A stretch of DNA of 13,442 nt from JBEKHI01 sp050012355 (lineage in GTDB: Bacteria > Actinomycetota > Actinomycetes > Streptosporangiales > Streptosporangiaceae): NCBI GenBank assembly GCA_050012355.1, contig JBEKHI010000294.1, positions 1-13,442 of the forward strand, in the 5' to 3' direction. A model generated the notes under the pieces. The model worked only from the letters and a program-made list of their open reading frames with translations. It did no database searches and had not been told where the DNA came from. This document shows positions 1 to 7,011 of the stretch, in pieces (the stretch's first letter is position 1; every line of letters starts with the position of its first letter). Both the position numbers and the translations under genes were made by a program.

Positions 1-88
1 ACAGGAGCCTCGCCCGTCTCACAGGAAACCCGCGCAACTCGCCGCCAGCCAGCGGAAATCACCCAGCGTCACGAAAACAGGAACTGGC

Positions 89-110
89 CTCAAGACACTT
101 CGGTCTTAAG
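89..110. repeat. Imperfect hairpin at the broken 3' end of the RHS gene
   Basis: Arms 89-96 and 103-110 are complementary apart from one position (a G-T wobble when read on the minus strand) around a 6-nt loop. The minus-strand stop codon at 90-92 lies inside the hairpin, and YD-repeat homology ends just before it. A subterminal hairpin without an obvious terminal inverted repeat would suit an IS200/IS605-type element end, but no transposase is in the window. A transcript-end structure is an alternative. No T-run follows on either strand. Confidence 0.4.
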
Positions 111-1789
111 CCCGTGGCATTGGGTCAGTACCTCGTCCATCGAGTTGTACGTGTACGTCGTCGTCTGGTTATCCGCGTTCTCATATGTCAGCACGTTCCC
201 GTTGCCGTCATATGTCCAGTACTGGGTGTAGCCCAGGTCGCTGGTCTCGCTCGTCAGGTCACCGCTGTCGTCATACCCGTAACTGGTGACCCGGTTCATC
301 GGGTCGGTCTCCTGGACAACCTCGCCGTACCCGTTGTAGTCGTAGTACGTGGTCGCGTTATCGACCGGGCCGATCTCCTCCGCCAGCATCCCGCCGCCGT
401 ACAGGAATGTGCTGATGCCCCCTTCGGGGCGGTCATGTCCGTCTCCGACAAGCCACTGCTCGTCGTTGTATAAGAGAAATAGGTGTAGTTACTGTCGCCG
501 TCTTCCTGCTGAGTCACCTGGCCCGAGGAGTTGTAGGTGTTCTGCACCGTCACGTTCTGGTCCGGGTCCTCCACCGTGGCCAGCAGCCCAGCAGAGTTAT
601 ACGTGTACTGCCACTCCGCAGCCCCAGGATCAGTCACCGACGTCAGCTCACCGCCGGAGTTATAGTCGTAGCTGACGTCCTGCCCATCCGGCAGCGCGAC
701 CTGCGACAGCAGCGACCCTGAATATGTCAGCGTCACCGACTGGCTCGCCGCGTCCGTGATCGAATCGACCTGACCCGACGAGTTGTACCCGAACGTCAGG
801 CCCCGCTCTGTCGCATCCGTCTCCGACTCCAGCTGCCCGCTGGCATTGAACGTCAGCACATCATGATCCGACGGATCCGTCAGCGTGTATCCAGTCACGT
901 CCCCCGATGAATCCGTGGTCTCCGCCAGCACCGAACGCGCACCGAACGGCGGGTCAAAACCTCCCGACCCGTCTGGCGTGTACACGTACTGGTCGCCGTT
1001 CTCCGCGGTGAACGTCACATCACCCGTCGACGAGTCCACCGACAAACCCGCGTCCCACGGCACCGACCACCCGACACCCAGCGGACCCGAAGACGTGTCA
1101 GCCGACGAATACGCCCGAGATATTGTCAGCGGGTAGCCGGGCGCCTTCAGCGTCGCATCGGTCACCGGATCGACGTACGCTCCGGTCGCGGTATCCACCG
1201 GATCCGCACATACTCCCTGATCCAGCTCCGCATCAGCGCTGTCCCCGGTTCCCGGGCACGCCAGGATCTGCGACCCCGACTCGTCTCCCTCGTTCGCCTC
1301 CAGGTAGTACAGGCCAGGGCCCGTTGATCCCGTGGTCGGCTCAGCGTCACCACTGAAGCTGAAGGCCGGCTGGTCATAGCTCCCGGAACAGGCGGGAGCC
1401 GTGAAACTGTACGAGAACGACGCTCCCGACGCGCTGCCTACCTGCGGCGCGAGAACGGTCTGCTCGGCCAGGTACGTCGCCGAACCCGCGCCGCAGAAAA
1501 CGACGGGCTCGTACAGCGTGACGTCCTCGCTCGCCGACGACGCACTGTTATAACTCCACACCTCCCCCGAGACCGTCAGCGGCTCCCCGGGATAGACATT
1601 CCCCCAGTCCGGCTCACATCCGAGCGAATAGCACATAGCCGACACCACACCAGTCGGCCCCGTCATCACCAGATCCCCCACCGAAGCGACATTGGTGCCG
1701 GACGCAGCTGAAGCCACCTCAGAAGCCGCCTGGAATATAGCTGGCAGACGGGCGCCCAGCAATGGATCATGCCGCGTTGCGGCGGCCAT
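90..1789 (-). pseudogene. RHS/YD-repeat protein, frameshifted and 3'-truncated
   Basis: The main frame runs from ATG 1789 down to a frame break near 420. Residues about 40-150 form a Thr/Ser-rich Ig-like or CARDB-like region. Residues about 196-240 match the DUF6531-type entry to RHS proteins (DPVDTATGAYVDP, then LTISRAYSS). From about 310 onward there are YD repeats (FGYNSSGQV, VSYDYNSGGEL, YTYNSAGLL). The same repeat series continues in another frame down to the stop at 90-92 (YYDYNGYGEV, WTYDGNGNVL). Adding one base in the C5 run at 418-422 joins both frames into one reading frame of 566 codons plus stop. No signal peptide is visible at the N-terminus, the reading frame has a stop about 18 codons upstream, and no strong ribosome binding site precedes ATG 1789. 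RHS proteins are normally much longer, with a hydrophobic shell and a C-terminal toxin; both are absent here. I infer a decaying remnant, although a sequencing error at the homopolymer could explain the frameshift alone. Confidence 0.8.
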
Positions 1790-1912
1790 CCGCTGATCCC
1801 GCTCAGCGATCGCAACCCGGTCCCTACCCGCATCACCGGATCAGGCCTGTCCGCGCATCAGGATCGGAGCGCCGCCAGCGTGTACGGCCGGAAGGGCGAC
1901 TCGCACCGGCAC

Positions 1913-1928
1913 GCAGGCAAGCAGGCAA
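1913..1928. repeat. Two tandem copies of GCAGGCAA
   Basis: Two exact adjacent 8-bp copies at 1913-1920 and 1921-1928. They lie in non-coding sequence upstream of the RHS remnant. No function is evident. Confidence 0.6.
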
Positions 1929-1976
1929 GAGCGTGATCCCACTGGCGACCTGACCCCGCCCTGCCGGGAGACACGC

Positions 1977-2009
1977 GGCCGCCAGCTTGAAAAGCTGATG
2001 GCCGCCAGC
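1977..2009. repeat. Direct repeat flanking a small perfect hairpin
   Basis: GGCCGCCAGC occurs at 1977-1986 and 2000-2009. A hairpin with 6-bp perfect arms CAGCTT/AAGCTG and a 3-nt loop sits at 1983-1997, partly inside the first copy. The structure could be a regulatory or mobile-element remnant, but nothing else supports that. Confidence 0.5.
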
Positions 2010-2407
2010 CCGGAGAAAACAGGACCACCCAACCGGATTTCCTAATGGCCGTTGACATTTCATGCATTCGGCCCGATATACCTGCCCCGGACTCCGGGAT
2101 TCGAAGTTCCGGGTCCATCGCAGGTCCATGACAGGTGCAACGGGCATCGCAGCAGGCCAAGGTGCCGCAGTCTCCGCGAGATCCGCTCTGCAAACGGCAG
2201 GATCTCGGCCACCGCCGCCGACAACTTGCAAACAATGATCCGATCAATTCGGAACCGTTCTCCGCGCGGTCCGGGCTGCTTGTCCAGTTGGCGGCCAGCC
2301 GGTACTAGACCAATCGGTTCCGTGGTTGCTCGGGAACGCTCGGCACGCACCGGCAGGCCCCGCACCCGCCGGGATCTCAGCCATGTGCCAGCCCGGATAC
2401 AACGGCA

Positions 2408-2439
2408 TCGACCAGCACCAACAGGTACGATAAAGTACC
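2408..2439 (+). promoter_or_regulatory. Putative promoter with overlapping dyad
   Basis: TCGACC at 2408-2413 resembles a -35 box and is followed after 17 nt by TAAAGT at 2431-2436, which fits TANNNT. A perfect dyad GGTAC-GATAAA-GTACC (2424-2439) covers the -10 box, as an operator would. The predicted transcription start near 2443 precedes a good ribosome binding site. The spacing is convincing, but the hexamers are short and could occur by chance. Confidence 0.4.
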
Positions 2440-2461
2440 AGTATAAGGAGAAGAATCAAAC

Positions 2462-2665
2462 ATGCTGTGCGGAACAAGGTCGGCTGCCGGACCAGATTCC
2501 TACCTCGATCTGCACGCCGAGGACGCAAACCTGCACCCCCAGCCCGAGCGACTTTGGCACGTTCAGAATTCCGGACTGGCTACACCCCCGAGGCTGACAA
2601 CCGACCGGACAAAGAAGTTGTCGCGGCAGGTTCAGGATTCGAACACCGGCAGACGAAGCCGTTAA
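2462..2665 (+). CDS. Orphan small hypothetical protein (67 aa)
   Basis: I do not recognise this protein. The case for it is upstream: AAGGAG at 2445-2450 lies 11 nt before ATG 2462, behind a -35/-10 pair and a dyad. The product is hydrophilic, with an acidic N-terminal half (SYLDLHAEDANLHPQPE) and a basic C-terminus ending SNTGRRSR. It has no membrane segment, signal peptide or clear domain, and one Cys at position 3. Codon third positions are less G/C-biased than in the neighbouring genes. An overlapping longer frame starting GTG 2467 is less likely because its spacing to AAGGAG is 16 nt and its product is low-complexity. It could be a real small protein or chance. Confidence 0.3.
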   Translation: MLCGTRSAAGPDSYLDLHAEDANLHPQPERLWHVQNSGLATPPRLTTDRTKKLSRQVQDSNTGRRSR

Positions 2666-2686
2666 TTCTACTAACCTCCTGTCACG

Positions 2687-2707
2687 GCCCTCGATCACAC
2701 CGAGGGC
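2687..2707. repeat. Perfect 7-bp hairpin of unknown role
   Basis: GCCCTCG and CGAGGGC pair perfectly around a 7-nt loop. It resembles an anticodon arm by size, but neither strand has D- and T-arms at the right distances. Without a T-run it is at most a weak terminator for the ORF ending at 2665. Confidence 0.5.
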
Positions 2708-2893
2708 AATTCCAGACGACGGAAGCAACCTGCCCTGTACAGGGACCAATCAGCGGCCCACGTCCCGCTTGGGAAGCCCACAGCTACTGCGCCGTTCCCC
2801 CATCAGAGCGGGGTATAGACACGTCGGTAACCCCGTCAGGTATCAGCACAAACTCAGCACACCGCCCGGAAACGACGGGAACCAACGAGCATT

Positions 2894-2909
2894 ACCCGGA
2901 TAACCGGGT
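2894..2909 (-). terminator. Candidate terminator of the TetR-ABC operon
   Basis: ACCCGG and CCGGGT form a 6-bp perfect stem with a 4-nt loop about 40 nt downstream of the permease stop. No U-tract follows, which is common for high-GC actinomycete terminators but makes the call weak. Confidence 0.35.
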
Positions 2910-2949
2910 TGCAGTTCCTCTCCCCAGACCGCCCCGCCTCCCGGTCGGG

Positions 2950-3705
2950 TCAGTGCCACCGGAAGCGCCAGGCGGTAATCCCGGCGCCTGCCATCGCCCA
3001 GGCCAGCAATACCAGCAGGTCACGGGGTTCCGGCGCGGGCACGGCGGAGGTGTAGCTGGACTCGAGTATCTCGGCGAGCGCCTTGACCGGGAGCAGGCCG
3101 ACCACCGTGTTCAGCCAGTGCGGCAGGGTCAGCGTCGGGTCGAAGATGCCGGACATGATGGCGACCGGCAGGTAGCTGGCGTTCGCCACCGGCGTGGCGG
3201 ACTCGGCGCTGCGCAGCACCGAGCTGAGCGCGAGGCCGAGCGCGGCGAAGCAGATCACGCCGAGGGCGAGACCGATGAACAGCTCTAGCAGGCCCGATAC
3301 CTCTGGCACGGTACCGAAGGCGGCCCACCCGATCAGCACCGTGCACCCGGTGATGGCGAGCGTGGTCGCCAGTGTGCTGCCCAGCATCCCGGACAGGTAC
3401 GCGCTCGACGGCAGCGGCGTGGTGCGGATCCGCTTCAGCACCCCGTCGTGGCGCAACGTCGCCAGCTTTGACCCCAGGTTCACGTAGGACGCCACGATGA
3501 CGCCGAACGCGATGATCGACGGGACGAACAGCGCGATCGCCTTGACGTGCCCGTGCTGCAGGTAACCACCCGCGGTCGTCTCGCCGATCAGCAACAGCAG
3601 CGCGATCGGCAGCGCGAACGTGAACAGCGCGTACTCGGCGCTGCGCCAGAACGTGCGCTGCTCCTCGAACGCCTGCCGGATCGCCATCCGGACGGTCCTC
3701 AGCAC
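2950..3705 (-). CDS. ABC-2 type transporter permease
   Basis: This is the membrane subunit of an ABC exporter of the DrrB-like ABC-2 class, acting with the ATPase encoded just upstream. The 251-residue product has about six hydrophobic segments (roughly residues 25-42, 56-76, 102-129, 137-163, 172-190 and 229-247). It has the family's cytoplasmic loop LRHDGVLKRIRTTPLP before the third segment and the NASYLPVAIMSGIFDP segment. Length is typical. The start is GTG 3705, set by AAGGAG at 3711-3716 five nt upstream. It overlaps the ATPase gene by 7 bp, so translation is probably coupled. The substrate cannot be read from the sequence; drug or lipid-like efflux is inferred from the family and the TetR partner. 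Confidence 0.92.
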   Translation of the reverse strand: MLRTVRMAIRQAFEEQRTFWRSAEYALFTFALPIALLLLIGETTAGGYLQHGHVKAIALFVPSIIAFGVIVASYVNLGSKLATLRHDGVLKRIRTTPLPSSAYLSGMLGSTLATTLAITGCTVLIGWAAFGTVPEVSGLLELFIGLALGVICFAALGLALSSVLRSAESATPVANASYLPVAIMSGIFDPTLTLPHWLNTVVGLLPVKALAEILESSYTSAVPAPEPRDLLVLLAWAMAGAGITAWRFRWH

Positions 3706-4637
3706 GATTGCTCCTTCACCAGCCGCAGGTACGCGTCCTCAAGCGTGGGCGCGGCGACCGAGAGGTCATCGAGGTCGCCGACGCCGTTGGTCCCGGCCCA
3801 GTCGAGCAGCTCACGCAGCGTCTTTGACGCGTTGCCGGTCTCGCAGACCGCCATGCCGCCGAGCCTGACGCCACCGGGCGGGGTGAGCGCGTTATCGCAA
3901 CCGAAGGTGATCTTGGTGGCCACGCCCGCCTGCCGGGCGACGTCGCGCACCGTTCCGTTCACCGCGATCCGGCCGCCGATCAGGATCGCCACCCGGTCCG
4001 CCAGCCGTTCCGCCTCGTCCAGGTAGTGCGTGGTGAGGAAGATGGTCTTGCCGAGATCCCTGAGGTTCTCGATCGCGGCCCAGCAGCGCCGCCGCGACTC
4101 CGGGTCATAGCCGGTGGTCGGTTCGTCGAGGAAGATCAAGTCGGGGTCACCGGCCAGCGCGAGCGCGAAGTCCAGCCGGCGCCGCTGCCCGCCTGAGAGC
4201 TTGCGGACCAGGGAGTTCTTGTCACTGGTCAGCTCCACGACCGCCAGCAGCTCATCCAGCGGCCGGGGCTTGGGGTAGTAGGACCGCCAGCAATCGATCA
4301 GCTCGGCCACCCGCGCCTGGCGCGGGAACCCGCACTCCTGCAGCACGATCCCGACCCGCTCACGCAACCGGGTTGACTGCGCCCCCGGGTCGAGGCCGAG
4401 CACGCTGACGTGTCCGCCGGTCCTGGACCGGAATCCTTCGAGAATCTCGTTGGTGGTGGTCTTGCCCGCGCCGTTCGGGCCAAGGAGGCAGAACACCTCG
4501 CCGCGGCGGACCTCGAAATCGACGCCCTTGAGCACCTCGCGCTGGTGATAACGCATGGTCAGGCCACGCACCTCGATCGCGAGTTCCGCGGCAGGTTCTT
4601 CCGCGACGAGCTCCGCGTCGATCGCCAGCCCGGTCAC
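3699..4637 (-). CDS. ABC transporter ATP-binding protein (DrrA-like)
   Basis: This is the ATPase that powers the permease encoded downstream. In the 312-residue product, Walker A is GPNGAGKTT (53-61), the Q-loop Gln is at 100, the signature LSGGQ is at 147-151, Walker B is LIFLDE (167-172), and the switch His is at 204 (TTHYLDEAERLADR). The D-loop region reads TTGYDPESRR, with Tyr where Leu is usual. A C-terminal extension of about 80 residues after the ATPase core is typical of drug-efflux ATPases of this class and ends APTLEDAYLRL. The GTG start at 4637 overlaps the TetR stop in GTGA (4 bp), and the end overlaps the permease start by 7 bp. All catalytic motifs are intact. Confidence 0.95.
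   Translation of the reverse strand: MTGLAIDAELVAEEPAAELAIEVRGLTMRYHQREVLKGVDFEVRRGEVFCLLGPNGAGKTTTNEILEGFRSRTGGHVSVLGLDPGAQSTRLRERVGIVLQECGFPRQARVAELIDCWRSYYPKPRPLDELLAVVELTSDKNSLVRKLSGGQRRRLDFALALAGDPDLIFLDEPTTGYDPESRRRCWAAIENLRDLGKTIFLTTHYLDEAERLADRVAILIGGRIAVNGTVRDVARQAGVATKITFGCDNALTPPGGVRLGGMAVCETGNASKTLRELLDWAGTNGVGDLDDLSVAAPTLEDAYLRLVKEQSC
3711..3716 (-). promoter_or_regulatory. Ribosome binding site of the permease gene
   Basis: AAGGAG on the minus strand, 5 nt before GTG 3705 and inside the end of the ATPase gene. It supports GTG 3705 as the start. Confidence 0.8.
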
Positions 4638-5377
4638 TTGGCGCCGCCCGGCAGCAGGGCGTGGACCAGGGCGTCCACGGCCGTTTCCTCGGCGAGCCCG
4701 GCGGCCATCTGCGCGCCCTGGGGGTCGTGGTACCGGTGCCTGGCGAACCAGGTGAGCGTCTCCACGACCAGCCGCGCCGTCGCCTGGGAATCGGGCGTCT
4801 TCCTGAGAAGGCCCCGGTCGGCGCGGCTGCGCAGATACTCGGCCAGGGTCGCGATGACCGGGCGGTACAGGCCGTCATTGAGCAGTCCGGCGAGCTCGGG
4901 TAGCTCTCTGGCCGACCGTTCGATCATGTCGGTCGCTTCCCGGGTCTGGCTTTCAAGTGCGAACAGCTCTCGCAGCACGGCCTCCAGTTCCTTGGCGGGA
5001 TCGTCGGGTTCGACGGTGCCGAGCGCGTCCGCGAGGGTGCCGAACGGCACGACCTCCGCCACGAAGTCCCGGGTCTCCCGCATGACCTCCGGCAGCGGCG
5101 CCGGGTGTAGCGGCAGCCCCTCGTCCGGCAAGTCCTCAAGCAGCAGTGCGTGCCGGATCGCCAGCACGAACAGCCCTTCCTTGCTGGTCACGTACCGGTA
5201 CAGCGCCGCTTCGCTCAGCCCCGCCTCGGCGGCCACATCACTCATCCGCGCGGCCCGGTACCCATCCCGGGTGAACACCCGCACCGCCGCCGCGATGATC
5301 TCGGGCAGCCGCTCGTGGGCCGAACGGGGGGCTCCGGGGGGTCGTCCCCCCGGGCGAGCAGAGCGCTTACCAGCCAT
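4634..5377 (-). CDS. TetR family transcriptional regulator
   Basis: Probably the local repressor of this operon. From ATG 5377 the product is 247 residues. A basic N-terminal arm (about 1-20) is followed by the TetR DNA-binding domain (about 22-70), with the helix-turn-helix MSDVAAEAGLSEAALYRYV and then TSKEGLF. The remaining helical region is the ligand-binding and dimerisation domain. A longer frame to GTG 5410 exists, but that GTG lies inside the operator dyad. ATG 5377 is preferred because TATCCT (5385-5390, minus strand) sits 7 nt before it, as expected for a leaderless transcript. It is the first gene of a tightly overlapping TetR-ATPase-permease operon, so self-repression relieved by the exported compound is the likely logic (inference). 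Confidence 0.93.
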   Translation of the reverse strand: MAGKRSARPGGRPPGAPRSAHERLPEIIAAAVRVFTRDGYRAARMSDVAAEAGLSEAALYRYVTSKEGLFVLAIRHALLLEDLPDEGLPLHPAPLPEVMRETRDFVAEVVPFGTLADALGTVEPDDPAKELEAVLRELFALESQTREATDMIERSARELPELAGLLNDGLYRPVIATLAEYLRSRADRGLLRKTPDSQATARLVVETLTWFARHRYHDPQGAQMAAGLAEETAVDALVHALLPGGAK

Positions 5378-5384
5378 AAGGGCG

Positions 5385-5390
5385 AGGATA
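5385..5390 (-). promoter_or_regulatory. -10 box of the TetR-ABC operon
   Basis: TATCCT on the minus strand fits TANNNT. Seven nt separate it from ATG 5377, placing the transcription start at or next to the start codon. No Shine-Dalgarno sequence is present. No clear -35 box is seen; the operator dyad occupies the spacer. Confidence 0.55.
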
Positions 5391-5397
5391 TGAGTAA

Positions 5398-5414
5398 GTG
5401 AGTCGTTCACTCAC
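5398..5414. promoter_or_regulatory. TetR operator-like perfect dyad
   Basis: GTGAGT-CGTTC-ACTCAC is a 17-bp dyad with perfect 6-bp arms and a 5-bp centre. It lies 21-37 bp upstream of ATG 5377, just upstream of the -10 box, where bound repressor would exclude polymerase. Arms of the GTGAGT/ACTCAC kind are common among TetR-family operators. It lies about 130 bp from the divergent methyltransferase start, so effect on that gene is less likely. Confidence 0.7.
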
Positions 5415-5533
5415 CAAATCTCGGCATTTCGTTCTTACCCAGAGCAATCTCTCAGCTTCCCCTCATCCAGCGCCGTGGGCCCTTGCGGCCATCGTTCGGA
5501 CCGGCACCGGGACAGCTGGGAGCGACCCTTCGA

Positions 5534-5539
5534 TAGGGT
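5534..5539 (+). promoter_or_regulatory. -10 box of the methyltransferase gene
   Basis: TAGGGT fits TANNNT and lies 7 nt upstream of GTG 5547, as in a leaderless promoter. GGGACA at 5509-5514 could be a weak -35 with a long 19-nt spacer. Confidence 0.5.
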
Positions 5540-5546
5540 CGGGACC

Positions 5547-6329
5547 GTGGAATCGGTGTCATTCGATCGTGCGGCTGACTACTACGACGCTACCCGGGCG
5601 CTGCCTGATGATGCCCGAAATGCCGTCACAGATGTACTTTCGGCCGAACTGGCCGGCCGAGGGCCGTGCCTGGAGATCGGCGTCGGGACCGGGCGGATCT
5701 CGCTCCCGCTGCACGAGCGCGGTATCCAGCTGGCGGGCGCGGACATCTCCGAGGCCATGATGCGCAAGCTCATCGAGAACGCCGGCGGCACCCGCCCGTT
5801 CCCGCTGCTGCTCGCCGACGCCACCCGGCTGCCGCTCGCCGACGAAGCCTTCGGCGCGGTGCTCGCTTGCCATGTGCTGCACCTCATAGCGGACTGGCGC
5901 TCAGCACTGGACGAAACGATGCGAGTGCTCCGGCCCGGCGGCGTGTTCCTCGCGGCTTTCGCGGGCCGATCCGGTGGCGGCACCGGGCCCTACTGGCGGC
6001 AGGGGGTCAGAGAGGCGCTGGCGCGGCACGGCGTCTCAAGGGACCGGATCGGCACCAGGTCCGCGGAGGACGTGGCCAGTCACCTAACCGGTGTCGCCCG
6101 TCAACGAGCGTTGCCGCCGGTCACCGTGACCGAGACCCTGACGCTGCGCGACACCGTCGAGGCCCTGGAGAATCAGATCAACTCCTGGACCTGGCCCTTC
6201 AGCGCCGACGAGATGCACGAGGTGGGCGCGGACATCCGGTCCTGGGCCGACCGCGAGGGTGTTCCACTGGACGAGCAGGTCCCGGCCACCGAGATGATCA
6301 CCTGGCAGGCCTTCCAGCGTCCGGAGTGA
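5547..6329 (+). CDS. Class I SAM-dependent methyltransferase
   Basis: The 260-residue product carries a SAM-binding Rossmann fold of the UbiE/Methyltransf_11 type. Motif I is LEIGVGTGR (42-50), the acidic residue that binds the SAM ribose is D66 (AGADIS), motif II is ADATRLPLADEAFGAVLACHVLH (90-112), and LRPGGVF is at 128-134. The C-terminal part (about 150-260) is the variable, substrate-determining region, so the substrate is unknown. An in-frame ATG or GTG further upstream (from 5475) gives a non-conserved Arg-rich extension; GTG 5547 is preferred because TAGGGT lies 7 nt before it and the next residues (SFDRAADYYDATR) are the usual beginning of this family. It is transcribed divergently from the TetR-ABC operon, and its last 32 bp overlap the convergent NUDIX gene. 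Confidence 0.9.
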   Translation: MESVSFDRAADYYDATRALPDDARNAVTDVLSAELAGRGPCLEIGVGTGRISLPLHERGIQLAGADISEAMMRKLIENAGGTRPFPLLLADATRLPLADEAFGAVLACHVLHLIADWRSALDETMRVLRPGGVFLAAFAGRSGGGTGPYWRQGVREALARHGVSRDRIGTRSAEDVASHLTGVARQRALPPVTVTETLTLRDTVEALENQINSWTWPFSADEMHEVGADIRSWADREGVPLDEQVPATEMITWQAFQRPE

Positions 6330-6864
6330 GGTAGTCGCTCAGCCGCCGGAGGCTTTCGGCGAGGCTGTCGTTCGCGATGAAGTCCATCGCATCCTCCAGG
6401 GTCAGCCAGCGCAACTCCGCCCCTGGCGTTTCCGGGCGGATCGCCTCCGGCTCCGCCGTCGCGAGGAAATACCGGAGGTCGGCGTGCTCGTGCGCGGGCT
6501 CGCCCTTGGCCTTCGATGGCGCGACCTTCACGATCGACGCGTGCCGCAGCGCGGCGTCCGGCCAGGGCGTCAGGTCGGTGAGCCCGCTCTCCTCCTCGCT
6601 CTCGCGCAGCGCGATCGCCAACGGGTCGGACTCCCCTGGGTCGCCATGCCCGCCGACCTGCAGCCAGGCCTGCTGCCGTTCATGCCAGCGCAGCAGCACC
6701 CGCCGGGTCGACGGATGCACGATCACCGCGGACGCGGTCAGGTGCAGCGGCGTGTCCCGAAGCCACGGGTCTCCGGCGATCTCCCGGATCCGGGCCACAT
6801 CGGCGGCTTCGCTATCGGTGAGCGGCCGGTAGCCATCCAGGATGCTCTTCGCGTCTGATCCCAC
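6298..6864 (-). CDS. NUDIX hydrolase
   Basis: NUDIX enzymes hydrolyse nucleoside diphosphates linked to other groups. The 188-residue product has a NUDIX box at about 72-95: G72, E78, then R87-E88 and EE at 91-92, with GL at 94-95. The gap between the first Glu and the REx2EE segment is eight residues rather than the consensus seven. VGGHGDPGE just before it marks a cytosolic subgroup common in actinomycetes. A helical N-terminal segment of about 40 residues precedes the fold. The start is GTG 6864 with AAGGAGT 6873-6879 about 8 nt upstream. The 3' end overlaps the methyltransferase gene tail to tail. The substrate is unknown; a house-cleaning role is a family-level guess. Confidence 0.92.
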   Translation of the reverse strand: MGSDAKSILDGYRPLTDSEAADVARIREIAGDPWLRDTPLHLTASAVIVHPSTRRVLLRWHERQQAWLQVGGHGDPGESDPLAIALRESEEESGLTDLTPWPDAALRHASIVKVAPSKAKGEPAHEHADLRYFLATAEPEAIRPETPGAELRWLTLEDAMDFIANDSLAESLRRLSDYLTPDAGRPAR

Positions 6865-6872
6865 GCGTCCTC

Positions 6873-6879
6873 ACTCCTT
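6873..6879 (-). promoter_or_regulatory. Ribosome binding site of the NUDIX gene
   Basis: AAGGAGT on the minus strand, 8 nt before GTG 6864. It decides the GTG start. Confidence 0.75.
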
Positions 6880-6895
6880 CTCACGGACCGAAGCA

Positions 6896-6901
6896 ACGAT
6901 A
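6896..6901 (-). promoter_or_regulatory. Possible -10 box of the NUDIX gene
   Basis: TATCGT on the minus strand fits TANNNT and would give a short leader that includes the ribosome binding site. No matching -35 box is visible. Confidence 0.3.
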
Positions 6902-7011
6902 GCCGGTTCAGAGCCGGTCACGGTGCGACACCACTCCACACAATGCACTATGTACAAATAATTCCTACATGTCCCCTTAAACGGAACATTTCACCCATAT
7001 CAAATTAGGTC

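Larger units (their letters stand above)
1790..2461. other. Gene-poor stretch between RHS remnant and orphan ORF
   Basis: I see no recognisable coding region. Long open frames exist on both strands but are rich in Arg, Pro and Ser with no domain and no supported start. The stretch holds a tandem repeat (1913-1928), a repeat pair GGCCGCCAGC (1977-1986 and 2000-2009) flanking a perfect CAGCTT-GAA-AAGCTG hairpin (1983-1997), and the promoter-like region before the ORF at 2462. It may be decayed accessory DNA. Confidence 0.5.
2666..2949. other. Intergenic stretch between orphan ORF and ABC operon end
   Basis: No gene is supported. It contains a perfect 7-bp-arm hairpin at 2687-2707 (GCCCTCG/CGAGGGC, 7-nt loop) and a second hairpin at 2894-2909 near the end of the ABC operon. 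Neither is followed by a T-run. Confidence 0.5.

Noticed and set aside
2629..2660. tRNA-like T-loop (minus strand contains GTTCGAATCC)
   Set aside because: The flanking 5-bp arms do not pair, and no acceptor, D- or anticodon arms lie at tRNA distances. The match is to the loop only.
2687..2707. Anticodon-arm-like hairpin, loop readable as GTG or CAC anticodon
   Set aside because: The distance to the T-loop-like sequence is about 50 nt with no variable-arm fold, and no D-arm precedes it. Kept only as a hairpin.
1833..2749. Minus-strand open frames upstream of the RHS remnant
   Set aside because: Several mutually overlapping frames, none with a ribosome binding site, domain or actinomycete codon bias.
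2052..3288. Long plus-strand open frames (2052-2597 and 2467-3288)
   Set aside because: The products are low-complexity, rich in Arg, Pro and Ser, with no domain. The second runs antisense into the permease gene and has poor ribosome binding site spacing.
4410..5393. Long plus-strand frame opposite the TetR and ATPase genes
   Set aside because: It is a Ser/Arg/Ala-rich mirror of real genes, as expected in high-GC DNA, with no family match.
5475..5546. Upstream extension of the methyltransferase
   Set aside because: The added residues are Arg-rich and unlike the family's N-terminus, and they would cover the TAGGGT -10 box.
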